Positions 46,652 through 56,992 of a stretch of 64,000 nucleotides of DNA are shown here, in pieces. Origin of the DNA: Nilaparvata lugens (Eukaryota; Arthropoda; Insecta; Hemiptera; Delphacidae); NCBI RefSeq assembly GCF_014356525.2, contig NC_052504.1, positions 63,039,086-63,103,085 on the forward strand. Reading direction: 5' to 3'. How positions within the stretch are numbered: position 1 is the stretch's first letter; each line of letters opens with the position of its first letter. The notes beneath the pieces were generated by a model. The model did no database searches. It was not told the origin of the DNA and saw only the letters and a program-made list of their open reading frames with translations. Made by a program: the position numbers and the translations under genes.

Positions 46652-47401
46652 TTATTGTTGAGAGAAGTTGTTTGTGTATATCTTCGCATTTTCTGCATCA
46701 GTCTTTTGAATAATGTGACGAAGTTCTATCATAGAGTTTGAGTAAACTTCGAGTTTTGTATAGCCCGGGAAAAATCCTAATGGGGTTTCAGGTGGACATT
46801 TTGAACTATCAGAAGCATCAGGGATGTTGAGGAATTTAAGTTCACAATAGCCACGGTACGCGAATACAAATCTAAGACTATCCGCCTCCAGTACATTACT
46901 CAATAGACTAGAAGTGGCAGTCATCTCAAGAAAATCATTGAGACAATCAACACCAACAATTAATGGATAATTTGTTTCAGCCCATTTGTTAAAGGTTTTG
47001 AAAATTGAAAAGAAGTTGAGCTCAATTTCTTTGGTACATTCTATCAATAATAATGGATTGTTATTTACAAGATTTTGAAAGAGTTTTATATTAGTATTTT
47101 TTAATTGGTCAAGTTGTATCCATTCTTCATGTGTAAATTTTGTTTTTCTCGTCAGAGCTGCGAAACCCTTGGATGTTTTTAAGTTACCCTTACTTAATTT
47201 AACAAAACTTATCATTACATCTACATGTTCACCAAAATTATATACAAGATTTACTCTACTTTTAGGAGTTTTACAGGTTGAGTTGAATATTTCTATACGA
47301 TTTAGAACTTGGGCGAGATCTACATTTCGGGGCTCATAACTCATGGAGCTATTGCTAATTTTTTTATTTATCAATTCATTAATTATTTTTTTAAATACCA
47401 T
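46652..47401 (-). CDS. LINE B ORF X: unassigned protein with a possible PC4-like segment
   Basis: Intact 249-aa ORF. Its ATG overlaps the ORF1 stop (ATGGTATTTAA, 47401-47391), linking its translation to ORF1. I recognise no family with confidence. Residues about 59-100, 'HVDVMISFVKLSKGNLKTSK' followed by 'FTHEEWIQLDQL', have the spacing of the PC4/p15 single-stranded nucleic-acid-binding fold (beta strand, 'G..K..KG', then 'W..L'); this is only a pattern impression. The rest is mixed alpha/beta with 'GFFPGYTKLEVYSNS' near the end and no membrane segment or Cys cluster. After its TAA the same frame continues open for 12 codons to a TGA that overlaps the helicase ATG as ATGA, suggesting an ancestral overlap. 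It might also be of viral origin, arriving with the helicase; neither idea is proven. Confidence 0.7.
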   Translation of the reverse strand: MVFKKIINELINKKISNSSMSYEPRNVDLAQVLNRIEIFNSTCKTPKSRVNLVYNFGEHVDVMISFVKLSKGNLKTSKGFAALTRKTKFTHEEWIQLDQLKNTNIKLFQNLVNNNPLLLIECTKEIELNFFSIFKTFNKWAETNYPLIVGVDCLNDFLEMTATSSLLSNVLEADSLRFVFAYRGYCELKFLNIPDASDSSKCPPETPLGFFPGYTKLEVYSNSMIELRHIIQKTDAENAKIYTNNFSQQ

Positions 47402-48662
47402 AATCTGTTTTATCTATGATTTGTTGTAACGCTTTTCGGTAGGTGGGGCAATCTTTATCATTTGCTTTATGGTTGTGATTTTTTTCATTGTTCGAGCAGT
47501 TTATGCAGCATGGACTTTTTCTTTGTTTGGGCATTCCTTGATGTCATGACCCTTAACGGCACAGTGTGCGCAAGTACTTTGGCTATCAGGACAATGCTTA
47601 CTTACATGGTTCAGTTTCTGGCACTTGAAACACCTTGAGACTGCTGTATAGTCTCGAACTCTACAGGAATTCCAGTCTATAAGAATTCTCTGTTTGTTTA
47701 TCATTTCCTTCCTAATTTCACCCGAACATTCAATGACCCAGTGGACAGTTTTCTCATTTTTTGGCCCTAGCTTGAATTTTGGCTTAAAGTTTGTGCAGAA
47801 TTTATTTTTATCCATTAAGGAAAAGTTACGCTCATAAATTTCCTCAGTTAATTCATTGATTTCCATATCACTACAAACATTGTAAATTATTACTTTTGGC
47901 TTCCTGATTAGTGGCTCACTTACCTTTATTTCGTTTTCCTGCAATATTTTATTACTCAAAAACTTATCTTTTTCAGTCTTAGGGTCTAGCACCAGCAGTA
48001 ATCCACCTCCTCTGACGTTGACTGCTTTTTTTATCTTGAGATTCTGTTCTCTACTAATGTTCTTTTTCACTGCTCTGTTTCTCGTCTGTAGTCTCGTTCT
48101 CCGGTTTCACAATCAAGACGTTCTCTTTTGGCGTGATTTTCCTGACCTTGGGCTCTGTTTTGGTTGGTTTGGCTGCTGGTTGTACGGCTGCTTCTCCGGT
48201 TTGGCCAACAGCATCAGCTGCCTTCCTCCTAGTCGGTAGTTGGACCACCTCCGCGAAAGATTTTTTTGCGTTTTGACCATTGGTCATCCCCACCGCAAGC
48301 TTCGCAACACTTTGTTCAATTTTCTCAATTCTCTCGTAAATTTTTGCGTCGGACTCCGCAACATTGTACCTGGTTTCCGCTCTTTCTGTGATAATACAAA
48401 GTCTATTGCACAGTTCAACAAAATTATCATAATCCTCTCTTGATAGTTTCCTTTTCACATTGTAAACTTCCGTTCCCCATTTCAAGAATTCTTTTTGCAC
48501 ATTTTTAAAGTTTTTTATTTCACATTTGAAACTTTTTTTGCTCGCAATGTTCACAATGTCATTTTCCTCATTTTCATTTTCTACTTTCGATGGCGAATGA
48601 AACAGATCATTGTCCTCTTTTTTTTGCTGTAGATTTCCCGGTAATGCAACTGGGTCACCCAT
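47391..48662 (-). pseudogene. LINE B ORF1: gag-like protein with three zinc knuckles, two A-run frameshifts
   Basis: ATG at 48662. The first part (202 aa) is charged and helical; the second part holds the gag-like core of insect LINEs ('VRGGGLLLVLDPKTEKDKF', 'RKPKVIIYNVCSDMEINEL', 'IDWNSCRVRDYTAVSRC') and two CCHC knuckles 'CFKCQKLNHVSKHC' and 'CAHCAVKGHDIKEC' (both CX2CX4HX4C). One extra A in an A-run near 48065 separates the two parts. A missing A near 47512 cuts off a third knuckle-like block 'CCINCSNNEKNHNH...DCPTY', whose frame ends at the TAA at 47391, exactly where ORF X starts. Overall about 423 codons, normal for this protein class. It binds element RNA to form the RNP. Both breaks are homopolymer indels and may be sequencing errors. 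Confidence 0.85.
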
Positions 48663-48885
48663 TTCGTTGTTTGTTGTTTACAAAACAAGAAAGAGGAAAT
48701 GTAGCATTGTTCACTAACAAAATCGTTGATTTGGCAAATTTCACAAAAAAACGATCAAAAATTGAAACACTGGCTATTGCAAGCTCGGCGTATTTTTGTT
48801 CCACTTTTTCACTATTACACTACTGATGACTACTGTATAAGCCTACTACGACTGCTAACTAAAAACGATGTTGACTCTACGACGT
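48663..48885 (-). promoter_or_regulatory. LINE B 5' untranslated leader
   Basis: Between the 5' repeats and the ORF1 ATG. Non-coding, AT-rich, without upstream ORFs of note. Like other full-length LINEs it should hold an internal promoter, but no motif was identified. Confidence 0.4.
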
Positions 48886-49141
48886 CAGTAGTTGATAATA
48901 AGGCGGTTCTGGCCCCACCGGCGATGAGCAGCCTAATTTAACCTAACCTAACCTAACCTAACCTCCTCCTCCTCCTCCTCCTCCTCCTCCTCAGCCCTCC
49001 TCCTCCACCTCCTCCTCCTCCTCCTCATCCTCCTCGTTGATAATAGTTTTGATAATACAAGAGGAGGAGGAGGAGGATGAGGAGGTTAGGTTAGGCTGCT
49101 CATCGCCGGTGGGGCCAGAACCGCCTTATTATCAACTACTG
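48886..49141. repeat. 5'-terminal snap-back hairpin with TTAGG and GGA repeats
   Basis: Outer arms of about 55 bp are near-perfect inverted copies ('cagtagttgataataaggcg' through 'ccaccggcgatgagcagcctaa'). The inner part carries (CCTAA)n, five units on one side and two on the other, then (TCC)n opposed by (GGA)n, with a loop at about 49035-49060. It lies exactly at the LINE B 5' end. Confidence 0.9.
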
Positions 49142-49145
49142 GTAT

Positions 49146-49252
49146 GTAGAATTATTACGCATCACGACGCCCCATGATTCTGAGAGAGATGATATTCAAA
49201 AGAAAAACAAATATTCGCAAATGTAAAAACAAATCAAAATGTTAAATGTAAA

Positions 49253-49316
<64 letters not shown>

Positions 49317-49496
49317 TTCCCAACTTTATCATAAAAGTTGAATTTCCTTTTATTAGTACTACTAGGATATCGGGGATGATATTCTACATCCAATTCTGAC
49401 GTGGAATTGGAAAAAGTTGCAATTTCACACGATTTGGCAACTCTGTAATTTCTTCGGATGGAGGGCCAAGTGTCAACTTATTTTACACAAACTATA
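49146..49496. mobile_element. Foldback element: outer part of right arm
   Basis: Reverse complement of 40634-40905. Matching landmarks are 'catgattctgagaga', 'ggatatcggggatgatattc', 'acacgatttggcaact' and the end 'ttattttacacaaacta'. A (TA)n tract (49258-49312) has expanded inside it. About 178 bp of arm sequence (matching 40905-41083) is missing at the LINE B junction. Confidence 0.85.
49258..49312. repeat. (TA)n microsatellite
   Basis: Interrupted TA tract inside the foldback right arm; absent from the equivalent place of the left arm. Confidence 0.95.
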
Positions 49497-52150
49497 ATCA
49501 CTTTTCAATTGCTGCAAATTTGCTTTGAACAATGAAAAAGACACCAAGAGTAATCCATCCATTATTTCTTTCGTCTTGCAGGTGTAGGTTTATTATGCAG
49601 AGAATCTGTGAGGAATTGAATGAAAAACAATAGAGTAGATAGTAATTTGAAAGAGTTAATTAGTTAACTTCAAGGGATATCAGAAGATGCAGTCGTTTAA
49701 AAGTGTGTTTATAGCTTGATTAGAATAATTATTCATAATTCATCACCTCCAGACTGTGCTGGTCGGAGCACAGTGGTGGTGGGGTAGATAAAGCAAGCGT
49801 CTTTGATGATAAGTTTGATAGCATCCTGGTGTTTTAAAGAGCTTTTACGGCACTCATCAATAAATAGAATGAACTTTTTTTATTTATTGCTCTGACTAAT
49901 TACGAAATTCCTTGCAGGTTCTGACCGTGAACAGAGCAAATCGGAAATTTCACTCCGCGAAGCCATGAATAATTTAGTTTCAAACGTTTTTGCTTCGAAT
50001 AGTCAATTAGTAGGGAAGAAGGTTTACAGGAAGGAGTGTATACCCTTTGTGAGGTGGGCGGGAAGCTCTGAAAACGTGGTAGTAGGGTCGGAGACGCCTG
50101 GAGGGGGAGAAAGGTTTGAAAGTTATTTAAAATTCCTCGACCCTGGAGCTTGGAATTCGCCTGAGAACTTTAATTTAGTCTAGCGAGGTAAAATCGAACA
50201 TTCCTCAACTGATGTATGTTACTGGTGATTGCAGAAATCAGAAGAGCTCTTGTCTTGACCGACCTTATCAGTTGTTGCTGATAAATGGCATGTCAGCTGG
50301 CTCCTTCGTAATTGCCACTCTTTGTTTCACAGCTCAGCTCATAGAACCCGCTCTCCCTTGCCCCTCCCTCGCCACTCACCACCCATCGTCATAATACGGC
50401 TCGATTTTTTCTCGACCTCACCTCTCAATAAGTCCATTCTCTTCCGACGATTCCCTCAGCTCTGCCACTACTTCACCACCCATAAGAAAAGGAAGCGATT
50501 AATCAACTCTTCAGTTTTCTGAAAGGTGCGAAACAATTTTCTTCAAGCTCTGGGGAAGCATGCTCCAAAGGCTCCACACGGGTTTTTGATATAGCAGTGA
50601 ACAATACCAGCTTAAGTCTATGTTAGGAACAACTGGTATCGTGTTTTTCCCAAGATAAATAACCAACTGCTTTTTCAACCAATAATTTATTGATTACTTC
50701 CCTTTTCAACTCGATCACTTTAATACCTTCAATATATTCTCATTGATTCTAAGTCTGCATAGAGGAGAGTTTCAGTACTCCCAAAATTATATCGATAATG
50801 GGATATTGATAATGATATTTATATCGTATTAGACAGTCGCGAAAAAACGTGTTATCAGATCAGTTGTTCTTCCCTTAAAACATATTCAAAACTCATAGAA
50901 TGTATCAAAAGTATTCATCACATAACATCTTTGGTATAAATCATACGTGGAAGATCGTTTATTTTTAATTAAAGAAGGTCAAATAGGACCTAAATTGAAG
51001 TAGGCGCATTTGCTATTGCTTGTCTATTTAAAGTTTCAAAATCAACATTTCATCAAGATTTTTCAAAGAAATCACTGTTAGTTTATTTCTAATCAGATTT
51101 ATCGATTCATTCCAAAATTGAGGAATGCTGCTCTCACTTGGTTTCTTTACGCCAATATCATGATAATGCTGATCTAATCAGACATCATAGACTAGAGAAT
51201 ATCCAAGTTATTACGGTATCTGTTGAATAGAATCAATCCTGTCTGTTTCGAGGAAACAGACAGCACAGAACATTCGTCCCTAGAAGAAAGAAACTTTATT
51301 AATTAATCTTTGGAGTAACAAAAGCTAATGATTGAAAACTTTGAATGGAGCATTTTCTATTTGCAAATCTGAGGGAAGGGAGGCACGAGAAAGATGAAGC
51401 TTGTTACAGTGGGGAGGGGTGCGCAGTGAATAAGAATCAGCTTTCATCTAAGCCAAGCTAATTAGTTCAGAATTCATCAAGAAGTCGTTTAGAAACTGAA
51501 AAAGGCGTCTGATCGTTTCCAATCTCTTCCCTAACGAGTGGATATGCTGACTAAAAAGTGGCAAAACCTCATCAAATAAAGTAAGATTCAATTTTTTCGG
51601 TTGTAACCAGAAATGGATGGATATTAACAAACTCAGTAATAAAACAAAATTAAATCAATGAAAGAAGGAATAAAAGTCTGGGATCTCTTACTAAAATACA
51701 CTACCCACCGAACTATCAACAATAGGAGACAAGCATCAATAACTAATATTCAGGTTCCAAATCACTGGGTTTAAGCGATTGCCAATGATTCTCTCGATTA
51801 ATGATTGTGAAAGGTGACAGGTAGAACTTCCAGTACTATATGGTTAAGAAAAAATCAATCGTATCTATGAGAATTCACATCATTTAGTTTATTCACAATG
51901 ATGAATGATTATGAGATATCTAGATGTCAATGATCCAGTAAGGTACTGACAACAAAGCTGACTATTGTAAGGTTATCAAATTTACTGCATCCATCTAAGT
52001 TATCATCACTTCTAGTTTTCTGTTGTAACATAAGTTTCAATTTTCAGTAGAAATGTATGAAATGCATTATCTTTTTCTATGAATTTGATATCATTTCTCA
52101 GATTGAGCATCGTTGGCAAAGTTGGCAAGCTCAATCCTATAAAGTGTACC
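49497..52150. other. No recognisable gene
   Basis: Unique-looking sequence with several short ORFs (49965-50183, 50212-50522) that resemble nothing known. 49960-50460 is less AT-rich than the rest and could be regulatory or untranslated sequence of a host gene. Confidence 0.45.
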
Positions 52151-52370
52151 TATAGTGAGGTCCACGTTATAATGACAGTATTTGATCAACCTTGGTTTTG
52201 CTATCCTTTTCTATCATTCGACAAAGCCGGTGATACTATCCTTTTCTAGGTCCACAACGATGCCAATTATGTTTTTGACAGTGTAGAAATATAATTAATT
52301 GATGCAGAGAATTGGCATCGCTATTCTCCTATCCTTATATACTGCCATTATAACGTGGACCTTAATATAG
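52151..52370. mobile_element. MITE 'tatagtgaggtccacgttat'
   Basis: Left end 'tatagtgaggtccacgttataatgacagta' is mirrored at the right by 'actgccattataacgtgga' and 'ccttaatata'. Arms about 30 bp, total 220 bp, with TA at the ends suggesting a TA target site. An inner pair of 'ctatccttttcta' repeats is present. Confidence 0.85.
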
Positions 52371-52810
52371 TGTAAGTGTTCCCATCAATAAAGAATTCGA
52401 AAGTTTAATTTGCTAGAACGTAATAATTTCTAAGAAAATTTAAGGGCCTCTTGCAATAAATTTTCCAAGTGGTGAGTAGTTACACTGATAGAGAGTGTGA
52501 TAAATATTTAGTTATGCAGTATCAAAAAGAAGCAATTCCAACCCTCCACATCAATGTGTTTATGTTAACGAAATGAAAACATTTCGGTTATGGCCGGCGT
52601 GTTTATGCTCCAGTATCTACAGAACTGCTCTAGAGGAAAACTTGATATGGTTGTTAAAGAGACAAGAAAATATGAGAATGGCTGCTCTGAACAGGAAAGT
52701 TGCTTCGAGCCAAGTCATTGAGATATCTGATATGCAAATTAAGCTTTTCGCTGTTCCGTCTAAAGGAGTATTTTACGCAATATTATATTTGTTGGTAGAT
52801 CCTCCCTACT

Positions 52811-53106
52811 ACAAGATAAATTTATTTGAGTAGTCTGAAGAAAAGAATACATTCATAAAAACGTATGCAGCAAGTTAATTTTCAAACTTCAATTACATTG
52901 AAAATTTTTCGGATTACATTATTGTGAGTTCAGCCAAAAAATTAGACTGCAATAAAATTACAAGATAAATTTATTTGAATAGTCTGAAAAATACATTCAT
53001 AAGAAACATAGGAAGCAAGTTAATTTTCAAACTCCAATTAAAATGAATTTTTTTCGGATAACATTATTGTGAGGTCAGCCAAAAAATTATACTGCAAGAA
53101 AATTAT
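52811..53106 (+). repeat. 149-bp tandem duplication
   Basis: Two adjacent copies (52811-52959 and 52960-53106) starting 'acaagataaatttatttga', with moderate divergence. The upstream 86-aa ORF (52573-52833) ends inside the first copy and is unrecognised. Confidence 0.9.
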
Positions 53107-53190
53107 TGTTCATAGCCTCCGTTTAAGCCCTTTCCTCCGCCTTAAAGAATTTAAGTCGTCAATGGGCCGTACGACTGGCATACTTCAGCC

Positions 53191-53290
53191 GGGACCGACA
53201 GTTTAATGTGCCCATCCGATAACACGGGAGTGATCTGATCAAAAACTTTTGGTAATAAGAGGATTTGAACCCGGGATCTCTATGCTGCTA
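53191..53290 (+). repeat. Dispersed repeat with 'gtttaa.gtgccca.ccga' core
   Basis: The core 'gggaccgacagtttaatgtg' to 'aacacgggagtg' matches 1164-1206 and 8572-8614 with a few changes. Followed by 'ggatttgaacccgggatct', a B-box-like stretch, but no A box is seen at the right distance. Confidence 0.65.
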
Positions 53291-53411
53291 TGCAATCTTT
53301 TTAATAAAGGCAGTGATTCAATTCTTATTCATCAAGGTAAAGCCATTGTAAATCTTCAGTGCAATATAATTGAAAAATTTCTATTATGCTCTAATCTTGG
53401 CATTCGAAAAA

Positions 53412-53935
53412 TTATATTATTCGGATTATCGTATGCTGTGTGGAATATAATGCTAGACGCTGATAAATTAAAATCAATTTATTCTTATTCTTAAAAATGT
53501 GCACAATTGCGTCATGTAAAAAAAGATTTGGTAGAATTTTTATGTGCTTTAAAAGTGTTATTGAATTTTTGTATCTTGGCTTCCCACAAATTAATCTGAA
53601 AATGTGTTTTTGTACAACTATGATTGGTCTCAAGTGTGTGACTTGAACATTTCCATAGCAGATTGAACCATAATATCAAATCGATTCAACACGGGCATGA
53701 TAGAGCTGAAGTAGGAAGAATGTGATACCTACACAATTATTCTTGTAAGAATTTTTTTTTATATCAAGCCAAGCATCTCTTCCGTATGTAAGCCATTGTA
53801 TTTTCTGTATGTGATCAAACGATAAGAGTCTGTGATCTCAGAAACCCCAGATATTTCACACACGTCGCTACATCTATCACATCGCTTTGGCAGGTTGATT
53901 GTCCTCCAGAGCAGCTGAATTTGTGGTACCTAACG
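53412..53935 (-). pseudogene. LINE reverse-transcriptase C-terminal fragment
   Basis: Translating the minus strand across frames gives 'CVKYLGFLRS' (the usual VKYLG block), then 'YFSSIMPVLNRFDIMVQSAM' and, in a 73-aa ORF (53633-53412), 'VVQKHIFRLICGKPRYKNS' with 'LLKHIKILPNLFLHDAIVHI'. These are the order and spacing of the RT C-terminal region in Jockey/CR1-type LINEs. Stops and frame changes are frequent and the catalytic core is absent. It is a third LINE lineage, distinct from A and B. Confidence 0.7.
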
Positions 53936-53979
53936 AATCAATATCAAAATAAATGTTACTGTACAGTCTAAATCTAATA

Positions 53980-54200
53980 ATTGAACGAACGTAGTGAGGT
54001 CTATGTTTTAACTCGGATTTTCTTTTGTCTGTATGTATGTAACGCAATTACGGCCAAACGCGTTGATAGAATTCAATGAGATTTGGCAGGAATATACCTT
54101 TTTCAACTGCGCGTCGATGTATACACAATGTTTTTTGAACTTTTGCATTTCAAGAATAATATGAAAAGAAAAGGAATTCCTCCATACTCCGATATCACTA
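53980..54200 (+). repeat. Dispersed repeat 'cgaacgtagtgaggtctatg'
   Basis: Includes 'acgcaattacggccaaacgc' and 'atgagatttggcaggaatat'. Its layout resembles the neighbouring 'cggctctaacgatttt' family (a short GC-rich head followed by an 'aacgattt/aacgcgtt ... atttgg' block) but the sequence differs. No ORF. Confidence 0.5.
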
Positions 54201-54289
54201 TATAATGATCTACTCTGAAGATAGGATTAATCAGACTCTTCTATTATATTAAGCCAGCAATTTCTGTAGATATATGGCTATTATGGTTA

Positions 54290-54535
54290 TGTGGTTATGT
54301 CGTTATTTATGTCCAATGGATCTTGAAAACGGCTCTAACGATTTTGATGAAATTTGCAATATAGTAGGTTTATGATAAATAAAAATTCGATTGCACTAGG
54401 TCTGATTCCTAGGAAAACTCGCTGAATGACATTAAAAGGATAATTCATTATTGGAAAAATAGCTGAGACTTTCGTCGTCTGTTGATGGAAGTGAGTGAGC
54501 AAGTGCGTCTGTGGAAAATCAAAATATCTCATCCC
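54290..54535 (+). repeat. 'cggctctaacgatttt' family, short copy
   Basis: Matches 20710-20940: 'cttgaaaacggctctaacga', 'atagtaggtttatgat' and 'ttcgtcgtctgttgatgga'. Truncated at both ends relative to the long copies. Confidence 0.75.
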
Positions 54536-54797
54536 CGAAATTCATAAGCTGACGTATAGCCAGCTGTAAAATATAAACACGACCTAGAAGATGAAAAAAC
54601 TTTAAGGGTTTGAAAGGTATCATTATACACTAAAAAATATCGGGGACCGAGCTTCACTCTGGAGTACAAAAGCATAAAAAAATTATTACGAAAGAAGAAA
54701 TTATAATAACATCTATAACATTCATAAAGAAATGTTCTATCTAATCACAGTAAATTGAGATTAATTCCCAAAGAAATGCGAAATTTCCCCTCAAAAA

Positions 54798-54935
54798 GGC
54801 CCAGTTGCACAAAATCCTGTTGAATTTTAATCCTGATTAACTTCACGTGAACCAAATCAGAGAGACCCATTTCAAAAAGATGGATCTACTGGAATTAATC
54901 AGGATTGAAAATAACCCGGCTTTTTTGCAACTGGC
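54798..54935. mobile_element. MITE 'ggcccagttgca'
   Basis: 138-bp foldback. The left arm 'ggcccagttgcacaaaatcc' to 'aatcctgattaa' mirrors the right arm 'ttaatcaggattgaaaataa' to 'ttgcaactggc'. Short centre with 'agatggatctactgg'. Confidence 0.85.
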
Positions 54936-55039
54936 ATCAAGTACTTTATTGAATGATTACAAAAGTTCAACAGCTGAGTCATAATTTTGGCACAGTCCAA
55001 CACACATGAACTCGCTCACTCATTCACTTCACCAACAGA

Positions 55040-55860
55040 CGACGAAATAATTATTATCAGCTGTTTTTCCAAGGATTAATAATAATTATCCTTTTAATGT
55101 CTTTCAGCGAGTTTACCCAGGGATGAGACCTAGTGCAATCGAATCTTTATATTATAAACCTACTATGTTCTGATTTTCCGTTAGAGCCGTTTTCGAGATC
55201 CGGTGATACATCTAAGCATCAAACATCTAAGCATCGAAACATCTAAACATATAAACAGAAGTTGCTCGTTTAATAGTAGACTATAGGATAATAATCATAT
55301 TTAAAATAAAAAACATATTTTCGCGATGTTTCCAAATTCATCAATAAAGTTAGATGTCCTTAAATCCTTCAACCCTAAAACTTTTTTTAGCAGATGCACT
55401 CAGCTGCTGGGGGCTCTTGGCTTTTCCATCAGCTTATCTCACGAGAAATATTATCTAGAAATTTTAATCGACTTGATCAAAATAATCTGATTTATTTACA
55501 TGACATGGTATATCTTTCTGAATTAGAGTATATCATAGTTTTCAAAGTTAATCATTATTTTACAGTTTTGAGTGATTAGTGAGTGTTATTTTGTTATTCA
55601 ATTTGGTTTGTAAACAATCTAAATTAGAACTTTTCTGTTTTCAAATGTTTGGACTGAATATTGGACCTGAATTCAAGTGTATATGGGACATAACCCACTT
55701 TTTGAACTAGTTATAGTGTATAAATAAAAAATTCGGGGACGTTTCGGGGAGAAAAAGTTTTGGGCTGAGCCTGTTAGTCCTTCCCCAATCATTTTAAAGA
55801 ATTGTGTTTTGTTTATCAATAAATAAATAACGAGCGAAGCTCGGTACCCAGATATTAGAA
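55040..55860. repeat. 'cggctctaacgatttt' family, two opposed pieces
   Basis: 55040-55205 is an inverted piece ('ttagagccgttttcgagatc'). 55405-55720 is a forward copy of the distal part (compare 20930-21225: 'tcatagttttcaaagttaat', 'tgtaaacaatctaaattaga'). 55825-55850 has the inverted head 'aacgagcgaagctcggtacc'. Between them 55320-55395 matches part of the foldback family at 40780-40860. Confidence 0.7.
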
Positions 55861-55922
55861 TATTATTCATAATCAATCAGCTGACACAGATGTCTGGGGA
55901 AGCAGTATCTATTTCTATAATT

Positions 55923-56941
55923 CCCGGTCTACACAACAACGATATTAGCGCAAACCTGCCAGGTTTGCGTTAAGTTCGCGTCGTGTAGACGGGAGATCGT
56001 TGTGAATTAATGAGGTTTGAAGGTTTGTGCTTTCTTCAATCAATCTCAGCCAGGTTTCCGTCAATTTTTCTAGGAAACGATTATGTCTCATCTATCCATC
56101 AAAACCTGAATCCCTTCAAAATGAAGATAGAGAATTTGCGATTTCAGATTCGGATTCAGCACCCTCGAATTAAATATGTGCGAGGTCAATATTCTCAAAA
56201 ATACTCAAAAACAAGGAATATTTTTAAATGGATAGTAATTATCTTATTTACTCTATAGTAATGTAATAGATATAGTTATTCACTCTTCACTTGGTTATCA
56301 GTATTCTTTATTATTATTATTGAGGAGAAGTGGGAGGAGGAGGAGGAGTTGAAGGAGGAGGAGGTGGAGGAGTTGAAGGAGGAGGAGGAGGAGTTGGATG
56401 AGGATGAGGAGGAGGAGGAGGAGAAGGTGGAGGAGGAAGATGAGGAGGTGGAGTAGTTTAGGAGGAGGGGGAATAGTTGGAGGAGGAGGAGAAGGAGTAG
56501 GTGGGGGAGTAGGAGGAGGAGGAGGAGTAATAATAGGATGTGGAGGAGGAGGAGTAGGTGGGGGAGTAGGAGGAGGAGGAGGAGGAGGAGGAGGAGGAAG
56601 AGGTCGAGGAGGAGGAGGAGGAGGAGGAGAAGGAGGAGGAGAAGGAGAAGGAGGAGGAGGAGGAGGAGGAGGAGGAGGAGGAGGAGGAGGAGGAGGAGGG
56701 AGGAGGAGGAGGAGGAGGAGGAGGAGGAGGCTTGAGTATTCTAGTATACTATTCATCTCAAGTTTATAAACACTTCAAACACATCGTATAGAATTTATAT
56801 ATGGTTTAGTTTATAATACAGGTTTGTGTTAAAGTTGGTGTCGTGTGAACAGAGGTTTGAGCAAACTTGGATCAAAGCCAGATTTGCGTAAACCTGGCTC
56901 TGAGCCAAGTTTGCGCAAATATCGTTGTAGTGTAGACCCGG
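55923..56941. mobile_element. Foldback element with 'cccggtctaca' ends
   Basis: Left end 'cccggtctacacaacaacga' 'tattagcgcaaacc' is mirrored by the right end 'gcgcaaatatcgttgtagtg' 'tagacccgg'. Inside each arm are repeated 'caggtttgcg/cgcaaacctgg' palindromes. The centre holds the GGA tract. No transposase, so non-autonomous. Confidence 0.8.
56322..56730 (+). repeat. (GGA)n polypurine tract, about 400 bp
   Basis: Almost uninterrupted purines on the plus strand, GGA with some GAA, GTA and TTGAA units toward the left. Long poly-G/R and poly-P reading frames across it are not genes. Such tracts can form triplex or slipped DNA (general knowledge). Confidence 0.95.
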
Positions 56942-56992
56942 CATAAGGTCTATAGTTTCAATCAAAGACCTTCAAGAAGTCATTTATAAGGT

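Noticed and set aside
45465..47401. Helicase and ORF X as an independent endogenous viral element
   Set aside because: They form stop-start overlaps with the LINE ORF1 and ORF2 on the same strand, so they belong to the LINE; no viral polymerase or methyltransferase is present.
48940..48965. A true telomere or chromosome end
   Set aside because: Only five TTAGG-type units, flanked by ordinary sequence on both sides.
56298..56769. Poly-proline and Gly/Arg-rich ORFs
   Set aside because: Translations of the GGA polypurine tract, not genes.
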